Notes: generated from the sequence alone by a model not told the origin. A stretch of 64,000 bases of DNA from Pyrenochaeta sp. MPI-SDFR-AT-0127 (GCA_020747015.1 JAGTJM010000001.1:1054001-1118000), one strand, 5' to 3'; positions 46,696-59,301 are shown, counted from the first letter of the stretch. Numbers and translations are program-made.

Positions 46696-49600
46696 TCTTG
46701 TGGTGGAGAAATCGTGATTAAGAATTATGTGTATGTAGAGTCGCAGATCTCGAGTGTTTGTGGTATCAAGTACTGTTGCAGATGTACATCTACTTCTTAC
46801 AATCATGGAATGAGAACAATGTGACCAAGATGCAAGCGCACTTTGTACGTTGTCAGCCTTTGAATGAGTACAACAAGGGCGCAGGCGCAGGCGCAGGGCG
46901 CACAAAGGTCTGGTTACAGTGCTTGCCTTTCAAAGTGAGAACGGTCAGTGCCTCGAAGGCCAGGAGTCGCTTTGTTTCCTTTGTCCCGCTGAAAGAACAT
47001 CTGCAGGAGATGTGTGCTGTTGAAGGCCCAGCCCCATTCTGAAGACTGCGCCGCAGACGTTCAGAGGCGACAAGCCATGGGGAACACGAAGGTAGATGAT
47101 GAAAAGAAGGGAAAACGGGTTGCGAAAGTGGCAGAAACTCAAGCGGCCGCACCGGTGGTAATATGGTTGACCCAGTGCGGTCCGATACATGGGAACATTG
47201 GTGGAACCAAGGATGTAAGCGATGTGTGAAACATGGATCCGGGTAATGATGCGACCCATTTGGTCGCAGTTGGAGGCCCTCCAAATGTCACATCCACAGA
47301 TTGGGCGTTCCGAGCTGGGCTGAACTGCGATTACCCGGCGTGCGCCATTGCCCAGCACCCACAAGCTGTCGCTGGTGGTGAGAACCTCCGCCTCCGCCTG
47401 CGAGGTATCGCAGGGGTGTTTTGAGTGTGATTGCCAGACAGACAATTTCTCGAAGCGTAGATTTGATACAACGAGGCATATAAGATGGTAATTAGTCCAT
47501 GTAGCTTCGATGCGCGTATACAAGAACACCCAGGTCATTGCGACTCTCATTGTGTAGTCAAGGCGTTGAGCCTTCAGTCTGGTTCACTTCATACTCTAGC
47601 GCCGTGCCCGGCAGTACAGTAGTTCGTCTCGGACAACGATGCGCTAGTACAATAGTTCTCAACGGCTTGAAATATCTCCTTAAATAACCAGGAGAGGGGT
47701 CCAAAGGCTCCCACAAGAAGGCTGCACCGAGATATAACTCAGCCGATTGTATCAGCCACGCGAGAGGAGCGGTTACGCCTCATGCTCTGCGAATGCTGCG
47801 AAACCCAGATATCTGAGCTTTGGATAAGGACACGTAAATAGTGGATCCGTCTTCTGGAAAGCTTGAGGCTGTCAAAGATTACACACGGAGAATCGAAAGG
47901 CTTCGGGTGTTGATCTGATGCATGTGCCAGAACCTAAAACCACAGAGTGTTTTGCGCTAAGCGAGTCGGGACGATGAAAGACACTCCATGGCAGTCGATC
48001 AAACAAACTTGGCATAATCACGTGATTTAGCTGTGCCTGCCGTGGCTTTGCTTTGAAAATCCTATAGACATGACAGATGGAAGACACCTGCATCTTTCTG
48101 GCATATACAATCGGTAAGGTGTGTATCTGAATGGCCTCTTGATCGATGATAAGAGCGTACATACTACAAAAGGACTCTCACAAAATCATACAAAAGTAAG
48201 AGTTCGCTAGTGGCCATTCACCTGACAGCTGAGTAGTCTGCCGATGTGTTGCCTGAATAGGGCTAAGCGAACGAGAAGCCTTCTTGTCTTGTGCCCTACA
48301 ATCGTTAACTTCAACATTATTGTTTCCGATAGCGCACTTTCCGAAATCAGATGTATACTGTGGAGGAAAGATAAAGTATTGAATATTGAAACCGGTGGGT
48401 GAGGGAGAGGAAGTGACGCATCGAATGTGCATCGACCAATGTGCTATAAATCTACGTCGCTTCTATCAATGGTATGATTTTGACATCTTCATCATTATTC
48501 TGCGTACAGTGTTGAACACGTCGACTAGGGTAGTTCCAATGCTCTGTCCAAACTTCCCATAGTTAGCTGCAAATCCGATGACCAAACCAATTAGGAGAGC
48601 CCAAAATCTGAGATAACTATAATGTACACTAGCATAATATATATAGACTTTAGGATTCCCTAGGTGAATTTCAGAATATATATACTAAATATTTGAAATA
48701 TACATGCCGAATAACGATATTTTTATTATTACACAATAACTTGGACAATCCAATCTTTGTATTGGAGTGATTTAACACTACGTAAATTATTAAGATATTT
48801 AGGCTTAAAGGAAGAGAGAAGTGAAGTCTTAGTAAGGTGCGCAATCCACTTAGAGTTCACGTCATACAAAATTACCTGGTCGTTGTTCAGTAATCGTCGT
48901 TGAAATGTCACACGTCTTGGTAGGGTAGGTCTGGTAGGTGTTCTGACATACATGTTGATCCAACACGCTAACTTAATTGATTGGGCTTATGTACAGCTTT
49001 GACCGGTCTGGTTGCACTTCGATCTTCATTTGCCTTACCTCAATCCAGCTCTTCACATGATCTACAGGCGGTATAGTTCATGTCAGGCTGCAGCCACAGC
49101 CTGATGTGTTTCGCATCAGTTATCGGGATTCGGACACGGTGCCCAATTAGATTGCCGCTGATCCGCAAGCTGAATGCATAGTTTGGCGAAGGCGCCTGGC
49201 CCACCTGGTCGCGTATTTGCTTTTGGCTCCTCCGTGCAGATGTTCGTCCAGGCAGAAATTTGCCTTTTCTTGCGTGTGGTGAAGCTGCAATACCGCTAAG
49301 GTGAGATGACTGGGATCGGACTTATAAAGACACGATGCTTCAGATCTAGCCAAGCGTGTTGTGTATTCAGATTACTTTCCTCGAACTTCCGCTTGAAGAT
49401 CACATTATTGCCTCATTGTATACTGTTGCTCAGCTCTGTATTTCTTCGTCATGGGTTGGACCTGGGACACGTTTGACACGTATCGGCTGCACAAAGATGA
49501 CCTTGAGGGCTATTTGACGCAACAATTCGGATACTATGATTTCTTCATTGAGGTGAGCACTGTAGCGTCGGTGTATAATCAGTTACCTGAAGTTGAAGTT

Positions 49601-50006
49601 AGCCTCGGGGGGATCAATACAGGTTCTGGATTCCGGAGAAGCTCACAGCGGTAATGTCTCTGTCAAGACGAAGATTACTGAGCCTGACGTAATATTTCAG
49701 GCGCAACAAAATGAACTTATCTTGAAACGATGGTGAAAGATCAATTTCGTGCATTCAAATTTAGACTTATTCTACTGAGTGAAAGATGAGTCTTACTGCG
49801 ATAAGTGTACAGTATGAGAATAGAAGCAAGGCAGAAATTATCATGAATGCAAGGCGTGCACACGGCTGTTTTGAGAGCCTGTCATTGGAGGCTTGAGGGC
49901 CCAAACTAGTTCGGTGGGAGGGAGGTAGCTTAATAAGAACGCGCGTTTTGACGCTGGACTTCGCCTTCTCACTCTCTCCGCACAAATCCGAGCCCAACTG
50001 TCCACC
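46696..50006. other. long gene-poor region with AT-rich patch
   Basis: 3.3 kb without a supported gene. Contents: a short gcaggc tandem at 46880-46898; a 201-codon minus frame (47550-46945) with skewed composition that I do not accept; an AT-rich patch at about 48600-48760; a 74-codon minus frame beginning with a true ATG at 48953; and a possible exon at 49451-49552 (listed separately). The region looks like decayed or repeat-derived sequence. Confidence 0.5.
49451..49654 (+). pseudogene. possible gene fragment
   Basis: ATG 49451 opens MGWTWDTFDTYRLHKDDLEG YLTQ and reads on through FGYYDFFIE to a plausible donor (gtgagc, 49553). After an acceptor at 49621 another frame gives FWIPEKLTA, so this may be the remnant or the start of a small gene, but no consistent spliced product emerges. 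The composition is coding-like at the beginning only. I do not know the family. Confidence 0.25.
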
Positions 50007-52023
50007 ATGGGCCTCGACACATTGAATGATCTGTTATTATCCTGTGAAGAGCATTATTCTTATCCCAAGAATTTAATCGGGCGAAATGTGTCCGTTCAAC
50101 GCATCAACACGTATATGGAGAAGCTACGAGGTGAAGAGGGTAGATTGTTCGATGGCCAGCAGGCCCGGGTGAATGTACTGGATGTAAGAGGAAATGAGGG
50201 TATGGCTCACTAAGTTCTATTCGTAAGTTAACAGATGCTAAAAGTCGTGGTTTGCTATCAGGTTATACGAGAAGCATAATGCTCTCGTTGAGCGACGTCA
50301 AACTGCATCTCCGAACAGTGTTCGATAACAGTAACGCCAAAGATGGGCCCAGCAGCCGTTTCTTGTGAGCTTTCAATAACGACCTTCGCTCTGGTTCGCA
50401 AAGTCTAACCTGAGTGCTTATAGTTTCATTAATGCATCGCACAGCTGGGCGCCGTTGCCAATATCTCGGGATATGCTTACATTTATTTTCACCTATTATC
50501 AGGTACCACCTTCATTCTTAGATTTTATGTTTTCCTTTGGGAAACGAATAACTGCCGAGTATCATGACTTCAGTGCGCTGCGAAAGGAGAATCGCTTGTT
50601 CGAAAGACAAAGGGGCCCTATCATAAGGCAACTTAATCGCTCTGGACACGATATCCGAATATGCTACAACCTTCGCTCCGTTGAGCACTCTCCTAAACAG
50701 CTTCCTCTAGGATGGTCCATTCGTCAGACTGCCATATATCACTCATTCGATCTGGAAACCGGAGATGCACTGTGGATCAACGTTAAAGGCAATCAGCTTC
50801 TGGAAAACAGAATACTTGAAGCAGAAGCTTCTTTATCCAAACCTTTGGCGGATTATCTTTTCGATTCTTTGTCAGCTTCACTCGCGACACATATGGTATT
50901 TGTCGAATGGACAGCGGAAAATTGGCGCTGGTATATCAATGATTTGGAAGTTCAGGTTCAGAAGCTAACGAGGAGGACTATCGCGGCTCCCATTCCTCAT
51001 GTCCATATTCCTTGTATTCATTCACGAAGCTCTACATTAATTGCTAGGGAGCTGCTCAGAAAGCTACCCCCGTTCGACAAATCACTTGATTTGGTTCAGC
51101 CCGCAAAGTTCAGTCCAGAGAAAGACCACAACACTTCCAATTCAATACCGAAGAGAACGCAGCCGCCAGAGTTGCCACCTGGCATGGACAAAACCTCTTC
51201 TGCGGGGCTTTCTGGCTTGACTGAGTCAGATTCAGGCAGATCCTTGGATGTGTTCTCGTTTGAAGACATCCAGACCCTCCAGCATATAGAAGAGATGATT
51301 GAAGAGACTATCATGGTACTCTCTTTTAATATCACCACACTTGTGGAGTTACGAGAGCTCTACCGCTTTGCTCTCGACCATGCGAATTTTCCAGAAGATC
51401 TACGCTCAAGCGTAATGGAAGAACTCCAGATGTTTGAAGCGCAGGTAATCGAAACCGAGAAAGCCCTGGAGACACAAACTCTTCGTTCAAGGAATTTATT
51501 TAGTAAGCTACAGGAGAGGAAATCTCTGGTAAGTCTTCTTTTCTAGTAAACCACATCGATACGTGCCTGATGTTTGGGGCAGTTGAACAGCATATTACAG
51601 TATCGAAGTACGATGGCCAGCGAATTCTTTGCAGAGAAAGCGCAGCAATCGTCGGATAGCATGGAGACGATCACAGTTCGAATGCATGAAATCGCCGTCA
51701 AGACCAAACAAGAGACAGTGTCCATGCGCATCATTACTCTGGTTACGCTTTTCTTCCTCCCAGGAACATTTGTTGCGGTATTTTCTTTCTTCCCCATGTG
51801 CAAGTATGTTCCCTACTAACGCAACGGGCAGACGTTCATGAGTACAGATATCCTTCATTGGATGGACTCAGAAAGGATATTTGAGCCGCAAGCTCTGATA
51901 ACGTACTTTGCAATCAGTCTCCCATTGATGGCAATCACATTTTTGACATGGTATGCGTTTCACCGGCTCTCCAGATACAGGGAATACCGCGTCAAAGATA
52001 ATGCTACGTTCGCTCTGATATGA
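50007..52023 (+). CDS. CorA-like membrane protein (Mg2+ transporter-like domain)
   Basis: Five exons were checked: 50007-50199, 50262-50364, 50424-51528, 51583-51777 and 51832-52023, giving 595 residues. The N-terminal two thirds is a soluble domain with INASHSWAPLPISRDMLTFI and VPPSFLDFMFSFGKR, motifs of a fungal CorA-like group; then a long helical region (ELRELYRFALDHANF..SKLQERKSL). Two C-terminal transmembrane helices follow: MRIITLVTLFFLPGTFVATF and ITYFAISLPLMAITFLTWY. The canonical CorA pore motif GMN is not seen between helix 1 and the loop (the sequence is FMSTDILHW), so ion transport is not assured. Many such genes are expanded in filamentous ascomycetes with unknown roles. It sits upstream of two kinase genes on the same strand. 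Confidence 0.85.
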
Positions 52024-53015
52024 CGAATGACCCTTAGCATTGTCATTGTTGGATATTACCTCGACTTGGGAATCAGCTGTGCATCTGAAACTGCCATGCT
52101 GAGACTGATTGTTGTTCGCTACCAACTCATGAGCTTAGGGATCTTTTCTATACGGTATTTCGCCCCAGCACTTTTCTAGTCTGCCTGCTTCCTAAAGCGA
52201 CACCTCAACGCAAGACGCGACGGGATCTGGCTGAGCCTCGCACTAAATGAATGGTAAAGAAGAGCGATGAAGCCTCGGATCAACGCGGCTTTCAAAACTA
52301 GCGCTGGTCTCGAGGAGACTGGTTGTTCGAGGACGGTTCTTCATCAGGTAGTGTACGGTTGTCTAGTCTGTTTTACGTCCCTTGATGAGATCAGTGGAAC
52401 TAGCTAGCAAAACACTCATGTTGTAACTGATGATATGATACTGTCAGCATTGTTCTTCTTGAGCCGCAAAACGTAGAGCTGAAATCAAGTTCCGGTCAAG
52501 CGCAGTAACGCAAGGCGCTGTAAGCCAATGCATTGTTGGTGTGCATGGCGTCAATTGTCATGCAGGCGCCTCCTCTATACGGGGGCCTGGTCGGCTTAGT
52601 AAAATCAAGTCTAATGGCGAAGACTACAGTTGGTATTACACATTTTCTTAATAGACGAGAGCTGAGCAAGTACAAGACGCAAGGTGGATCCTGTTTGTGC
52701 GACATGCGTGTCTGGTGGTGCCCAGTCAACCTTTTGATATGGATGTGATATGTTGGCTATTCTGGTATAGCGTGGGCGCGTTTAGTGTACACTAAACTCC
52801 TAGCAATATAACACGGCCTTGCAATTTGTGGCCGCGCCTCAGCTGCAAGCCTCCATGCATATCTTCACACCCCCCTGTACTAGTATCCAATAAGTCATGC
52901 ATGTGCGGCAAATATCAATTCGGGAGAAGTTCACCCACCTTTCCATCACTGCTCACTTCAGCGCCCTCCGAGTCGACAGTTGTTATTAATTTTCGGTTTG
53001 CGTCTTGATGCGCGG
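52024..53015. other. intergenic
   Basis: About 1 kb with no supported gene, between the CorA-like gene and the kinase-vWA gene. Short frames on both strands have no recognisable feature. A C/T-rich stretch lies at about 52930-52975, just before the kinase gene start. Confidence 0.5.
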
Positions 53016-55859
53016 ATGGCCACCTTCCTCCCATTGGAAGCGAGAGATTTGCAGGAAGCCATCGACAAACTTCGAATCAAATGCGCCGATAAGAAGAATT
53101 CTTTCGTCCCAAGACAAGCTTTGCGCAACCATTTGATAGCTGGCAACGTCCTATCCAACCTCCTGTACGCCCTCAGAGTAGACTTCACATTTTTCGACGG
53201 TATCCGCAACAACTGCCTGCTCGTTTTCGTTCTTCTCCTCCAGCTTAAGAAACACAGTGCAATACCAAGATTTATTCAAGACAGGCACCTTTTTGATGAT
53301 CACCTGCCTTTCCACAATAAGGATAAAGCCAAGTGGCCGGACGAATGCCGTGTATTTTTCGACCAATTCTATACGGAACAGTGGCAATTTTGCGTTGAAA
53401 AATGGGAGAAAGGAAAATTGACTGGTGTCACCTTTGAGGAAGATGCGCTGCTGCCAATCATTGAGAGCACGACCCTTCGCAAAGGGACTAATTCACATAC
53501 ATTGAGGATAGAAATATGTCCTGAGTACAACGGTCTAGATGACACAGTAAGTCATTGTTTGTCGTGGAATCAGAATATCTTCACTCACAAAAGTAGACTA
53601 ATACTCTTGTTCTAAAGACGTGCAGCCGCGCTGACGAAAGATTCTACAAGAATGAAGTCAAGTCCTATAAAATATTGATGCTGCAGAAAGATGTTCTGCC
53701 TAACATCGTATCTCTACATGGGCACTTTGAACAGAATGATACACTCAATCTTGTGCTTGAATACGTAAACGGAGGCACGTTAGCAGATTTATTCCAATCT
53801 GAAGAAGGTCCGCCAGGCCCATCACAAATCCTTATCTTCTGGACACAATTCTCGAAAATCTTCAATCCCCTCTACCGAATGCATGAGCTTAAATTTAGAA
53901 AAGAGAACTTAAGAGCGTATGTGATTCTAGGTAAGCAATTTTGTGAGCATTGGACATGCAGCGAATAATTTCAAGGACACATCAGGACATCAAGCCTGCT
54001 AACATATTAATATCACGTCCCCTCAGTCCTTCCGAACCTAGAATTGTTTTTAAATTGATAGATTTCGCATTCACAAATTTTCAGCGCTGGAGCAAGTTAG
54101 AAGACGCACATGACTTTGACCAAGGAGGTACGCAATTGTATAGTGAGTACATCATATTTCCCTTCTTGGGAGGTTTGCCTTACCTATTGTAAAGGCGCAC
54201 CAGAACTGTGTAGACATGATCGTTTCCTTCAACATAGCACGCTGCCTGTCGAAACAAATATCGACACCTGGTCTTTTGGCGCAGTGTTGAGCGAAACATT
54301 AGTGTGGAGCACGCTTGGGAAAGAAGGAGTAGAGAAGTACGCCAAAAGGCGTCTTGATGCCACCAGAGGTCATCCTTTGTTGGAAAAAGGCGGCTATGAA
54401 GGCTGCTTCCATGACGGCGTAACAGTCCTTGATGTCGTACGCGAGATGCACACGGAGGCCCTCGAGGCAGTGAAGCATAACATGCATAAGTATACAATCA
54501 GCAGCCACATAATGCTATTAGCCGAATCGATGTTGGTAGACCAAGAGGCGCGGCCGTCTGACGTAGTCCTTTATAATGATTTTGCAAGAATCATTCGAGT
54601 CAATAGGGGAACTTTAAGCACTGAAGACAATGCAGATGAAGAAGTTAGAAGATCCGACAGTGAAATGCCGGCAGCTTTCCAGGTACAAGGTCCTTCGAGG
54701 ATGCTTCCACCACAGCTTCCACCGGGGCATCCTTCGGCGACAACTTCCACTAGACAAAGCCGAAACTCAAAAGGAAAAGGATTGCAGAGCGCTACATCCT
54801 CGCGAGAGCCCCAAATATTGCAACAAAATGGCAGTGCCAGCAACTCAAGACTTCCCACGCGGCGAATCGTGTTCCAAGACCCACCAGCAGATCAAAGGCC
54901 TCCAGAAGATTCACAAGCAGATATAGCCTCGTCCCTTTCGCCCGACGACGTCGAAGTAACTTCCTCTAATCGATATGAAGAATGTACTATCGCCCAAGCT
55001 CACAGCTGGGTATCAAGCCAAAAGGGAAAAAGCCGCGACTCCGCATCATCTATCTCAGCTGGACTACCTGGACCCGTGTTCTCAGAGAAACTGAACAACC
55101 GAAACCAGGTACTTTACTCTCACGGAAATGCTAGGATATTGTGCTAATAGGCTTGATAGGTATTTCTATTCGACGACTCGGCCTCCATGGCAAACCACTG
55201 GGTTACCTTTAACGGCGTCACAATAACATTCAAAACGCTCGGGTATCTCGTGAAAACCTGCAGTCCAAACGGATTGGAAGCGTACTTCGGTGTATGGCGC
55301 AAAAAGAAGCAAACAAAGAAACGGAAAGATATAATCGAAATGCTCAGGAAGGCTGAGCCTACCAGTCAATGCAACATGCGTTATTGTCTCGAGCAAATCT
55401 TAGAGCACTGGTGGTCGCAAAATCGGCAGTGGTTAGAAACAAAGTTTGAAAAGAAAACTATAATGGGTCTTTTGAGGCCAGACAAGGCGCAGAGAAAGAG
55501 AGGGCTGAATGTGTATGTTTTTACTGACGGGCTTTGGAATGAATCATCTGGGTTGGGAGGATTTTGTGGTGTGGATGCGGTAGTCAAGAAATACTATGAT
55601 AAGATGATTGATCATAATGTAGATTCAAGAACTGTTGGTATCGAGTTCATTCGTTTTGGCAACGATCCAGTGGGATCTGCCCGTGTACAAGGCTTGGCAG
55701 ATCAAATTCGGAATTTAGGAGCCTCAGAGTAAGTCTATTACAAGAAAATTCATGACGAAACATCTCCTGACTGTCAACAGGAACATTGTCGACACAGAAC
55801 CAAGCAATGGAAATGTCTGGAAGATGTTATTAGGATCGTTCGATCGGCCCGACAATTAA
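53016..55859 (+). CDS. protein kinase with C-terminal von Willebrand A-type domain
   Basis: Six exons were checked: 53016-53546, 53597-53916, 53976-54142, 54195-55108, 55160-55728 and 55781-55859, giving 859 residues. An all-helical N-terminal region (residues 1 to about 150) precedes a protein kinase domain: LVLKT holds the beta-3 Lys (about 182), KNEVKSY the alpha-C Glu, HQDIKPANILI the catalytic loop, and YSAPELC stands for the APE motif. DFG reads DFA (LIDFAFTNF), and no clear Gly-rich loop is seen. After a Ser/Pro/Gln-rich linker (about 470-640), intron 4 leads straight into VFLFDDSASMANHW, a DxSxS metal-site motif, and a vWA-like fold with NVYVFTDGLWNE and DSRTVGIEFIRFGND. The acceptor at 53596 is chosen because it restores the beta-3 Lys. 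Cytosolic; likely signalling. Substrate and partner are unknown. Confidence 0.88.
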
Positions 55860-56003
55860 GGGCGCAGGCTAGACAGGCGTGAGCCGTTCTTGGGAGACAT
55901 CATGATGCTTTGAGTTCAAGGCAGGTGAAAGATACTTTAAGGTACAAATCCAGTATTGTGGCGCTTCGAAGTTCGACTGACAGATGTTATATAGCTACGC
56001 TAG

Positions 56004-56462
56004 GCAACACAGTTCCTCACAATCGTTGCCCTGGCATGCCTGTCAATCGTCCTCGTGTTCAGACGCATCATTCCTGTAGCAATGGCACCACGTACCCTAA
56101 AGATACCGGTTCCCTTCACCATATTTTACTACGTCTCCTGTGTGTTCTTAATTGGCTTCCAATGTCTGCTTCCGTTTTCATGGATCCTAGACTCAAGAGG
56201 TGCTCCACTCATGGAAAAGTATACTACGCTACTACGAATCTCAATATCCGGGCCACCTTTTTGCTTGCCGATGGATCCTGCCAACGATATGGGCTCTGTA
56301 TATGAGAAGAAACACAAAACTCCTGTCATGTTTATATTTGCATTGCGCGTTGTGGTGTGCGCAACGGATGTCAGCAGGTTCAAAGTCCTTCGGCGGGCCC
56401 TCGAAACTGATAATCAGACATGTTTGTCTCATCCTAGCATTTTTTGTGTGCTACCAAGCTGA
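56004..56462 (+). pseudogene. possible remnant of a multi-pass membrane protein
   Basis: The frame, after a possible acceptor (gctag), reads FLTIVALACLSIVLVFRRII, PVAMAPRTLKIPVPF, TIFYYVSCVFLIGFQCLLPF and later TPVMFIFALRVVVCATDV, i.e. three hydrophobic helices with positive charges between them. No start exon or further matching exon could be found, and I do not recognise the family. It may be a decayed gene or a chance frame. Confidence 0.3.
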
Positions 56463-56960
56463 CATGGATGCAGGGTTCCAACTTCCTTGGGCCATCCTCG
56501 ATCAGGTCATCGTCAACCTCTCCATCAACCAGGCAGCTCTCACACTAGTGCACGTCTTTCTTAGCAATTTGCAAACCGGCCTTCTCATAACAAGGCTTAC
56601 AACGAGATCTGTGAAGACAAACTCGAAGCAGTAAACAGTTTTGTGATGCGAACGCGTCCCTGCCTCTTAGCGGAAATGACGAGCTGAGACGTAGCACACG
56701 CTTGAAGTGGCATCAGAAGTGTGACGGAAGTATTGCAAGGGAGAAATGTGGTTAAGTTGCTGAAACCGTATCACGACGATATAACCAAGGAAGGCAGTAT
56801 ATCGGCGAGTCCTTTGAGACTGCAGCTCGAGCAAGGTCGGCATTCCATCCGAGTCTCTTCAAAAGCAGGTACAGTGTCGTAGAAAAGAGCCCCCATTTCA
56901 TTGGCAAAATGTATGAATGTTAGCATATAATCCATGCCGTTAGGTAATTTCCGCCGGGTT

Positions 56961-56978
56961 GGGGGGGGGGGGGGGGGG
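56961..56978. repeat. poly-G tract (18 nt)
   Basis: An uninterrupted run of 18 G on the plus strand in non-coding sequence. The length may be imprecise because homopolymers are error-prone in sequencing. Confidence 0.9.
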
Positions 56979-57197
56979 AGAGGCTAGAATTGAGTGGACG
57001 CCATGTTTATCAATGCGTGCGGGCATAGAATACTTGGCTGTGAGCCGCTTCAACGCGGTACTGGCTGAGGGTTATTGCGATGCAAGGAAGAAGTCATGAT
57101 GCTCATACAAAAGAGTGCAAGAAATGGCAATGAGGGCTTGCCAGTGCTCGGAAGTAAGCTTGGGGGAATCTTGGTCCTATGCTGCCGACTTCTGCGC

Positions 57198-57533
57198 TCA
57201 ATCAACGTTGATACATATCGTCTCTACCATGGTGAGAACAGCATAGCTGCAATTCACTTCAGAGACAAGCTGTCCTTGAGAGATTGAGCGAGAGTCCGGT
57301 TGGAGTAGGAAACCAGGGTATTGATTATATGGATCATACAGCGGTGCTTTAAGAGGACTTCGAGAACACTCTGGCATTATGTAAGCGGGATCGTAGGATT
57401 GTAAATCGGCGTTGAATTGCTCAACGTGATAAATTGGTGCCTTGCCTCGACAGCCAGCGACTTCAAGATCTGACGGCCGCGTGTTGTTAGAATAAGGCGG
57501 TGTTGGAGTCGGCTTAAGATCTTCAAGGCACAT
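57198..57533 (-). CDS. hypothetical short open frame, possibly a fragment
   Basis: ATG 57533 opens 111 codons; the same frame stays open for about 25 codons upstream (SYNKAGTNFKAEQYDIIK). The residues include many Tyr and Pro (PTPTPPYSNN, APLYDPYNQYPGF), a composition unlike random AT-rich sequence. There is no signal peptide, helix or known motif. It may be the end of a decayed gene. Confidence 0.25.
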   Translation of the reverse strand: MCLEDLKPTPTPPYSNNTRPSDLEVAGCRGKAPIYHVEQFNADLQSYDPAYIMPECSRSPLKAPLYDPYNQYPGFLLQPDSRSISQGQLVSEVNCSYAVLTMVETICINVD

Positions 57534-58022
57534 GCTGACTTCAGGGGCGCTGGATTTGATTATGTCATATTGTTCCGCCTTGAAGTTAGTTCCAGCTTTG
57601 TTATAAGATTCAGCGATGGAATATTATAAGTAGGCGAATCTTGAAAACTTATACGCATCTTATATTGCACCTCTTAGGCATAGTCTTACAGCTTGCTTGA
57701 GCCTCTGAATATCACATTACATCAACGAAGGAGGCAAACGAATTTATTAACCTTTTACTCGAATAAATTTCCACATCTTCCATGTTTTGACTTCTTATAT
57801 CAGTGCGTAATTACTAAGGTAAGTGCATCTAGCCAATGGATACCCAGACTTACGATTTAACCATCTCACGTGTAAGCGAAGATGTATGGCACAGGAAAAT
57901 GATTGCTATGCAACAAGTCTTAGAACCCAGGAATGCGGATTTAGCTCCCTATATATGCTTGTGACCGCTCTATTCTCGCTACTGTCAACCCATTTCGCGG
58001 CTTCACTTAAGCAATAAACCTA

Positions 58023-58036
58023 CCCCCCCCCCCCCC
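58023..58036. repeat. poly-C tract (14 nt)
   Basis: Run of 14 C followed by a short C/T-rich stretch. It lies 1.04 kb from the poly-G tract and is its complement in orientation. Confidence 0.9.
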
Positions 58037-59301
58037 TCCCTCCACCCTTCTAAGATAACACTCTCATTCACTAAGAGTCAGCCCTCATGCTCTTGTATCC
58101 CGAACATCGGATGTATTTATCAGTATAAGCAAGCGCTTGACTAAGGCTCTGTGATGGGTATGTGAATGGTTGTCCCTTTGTCGTTTGAGTCAAAGCACAC
58201 CGCAGTGATATGACTGCGTGGATCGGAGGCACTCTTATGTGTGGTCTCTCTACATTGATAAAAGGTTTAATCGGGTTGCAATGTAAGCTAAAATGCGATT
58301 ATATCTAGAGCAGATCTCTTTGGTGTCCGCAGGCAGAGGTCCAGGGTACACTATAAGAGAGGTTTTCAGTGTAGCAGCAGCGCTCGCGGCAACGGAATCA
58401 GTGCGCTTCCAAGCTGAGGTCTCGGTGGCAGCAGAGATCACAATAGACTTCCCGTCTTTGATGATTGTGTCAACGATCTTCTTCGCGATAATCTTGTTGA
58501 AGGGGGGCATGGTGTAGGTAAACGAGCTTGATGAAACTTGGTGCTTGATAGAAGATCAGAGTAAGAACAAATGATCCCAAAGCAATGGTAGGGCGGTGGG
58601 TGGTTTTTAGACTCGAAGGAGCTCACGAGCAAATAGCAAACCATTTTGATTTCACGCCCGGTGGCTCGTGACTGTGAAGGGGGCCCGATCTTACTTAGGT
58701 GAAAGTAATTGAGGCCCTCCCCACCAAAAAAAGGTCCATTAAGTCAAGGGATGAATCATTTACAGTTCTCAGACAGAGCTGCTGCCGCCTCCTCTAAGGC
58801 ATTTCTCCAATGGCAATGCTGATGCTTTGAGAGACACGACTAATTCAAAATGGACTTGGTCTCCATGCGACATAATGGACTTTCGTGATGCACATCTATC
58901 CGAAGCGCTCTTTTCTTGAAACTTACCAGTGATATCTCCAGAGCACGGGATTTTCCTACTTCTGGCCAAATTTTTGGAAGCCTATGACATCGCGCCGTCA
59001 CTTTACCTAGCAGTTTCGAACGAAGGCAATTCGGCCGCTGCTTGCTACCAGGTCGTCACCATATAACCACTCTACTGGGGTACTGCAACATAGTTAAAGC
59101 ACGAGTGAGGCACAGTCAACTGCTGCAAGTAGGATTCCATGGTCGTTGGGGCTATAGAGGTTGAGAGTGAAACGATTGGAGTAAATGCCCATGCGTGGCC
59201 CGTGCTCCATGTGGCTTGGCACCCCAACCCTTCGTTTATTCGCCTTCCTTTTTCCAGAATCTTTAGTAATAGACCTTGTGCTTCGGCTGTTGTTTACACC
59301 C

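Larger units (their letters stand above)
55860..59301. other. gene-poor region with gene fragments and homopolymer tracts
   Basis: 3.4 kb with no intact gene recognised. It holds an open stretch with membrane-helix character (56004-56462, listed separately), a run of 18 G (56961-56978), a 111-codon minus frame (57533-57198), a run of 14 C (58023-58036), and two overlapping 70-90-codon frames at 58250-58517 on opposite strands. Confidence 0.55.

Noticed and set aside
46945..47550. 201-codon minus-strand open frame
   Set aside because: No domain or targeting signal, irregular composition, and overlapping open frames on the other strand; likely chance.
58250..58517. Overlapping 74- and 86-codon frames on opposite strands
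   Set aside because: Both have ATG starts but neither has a motif, and they overlap almost fully; no basis to choose or to call a gene.
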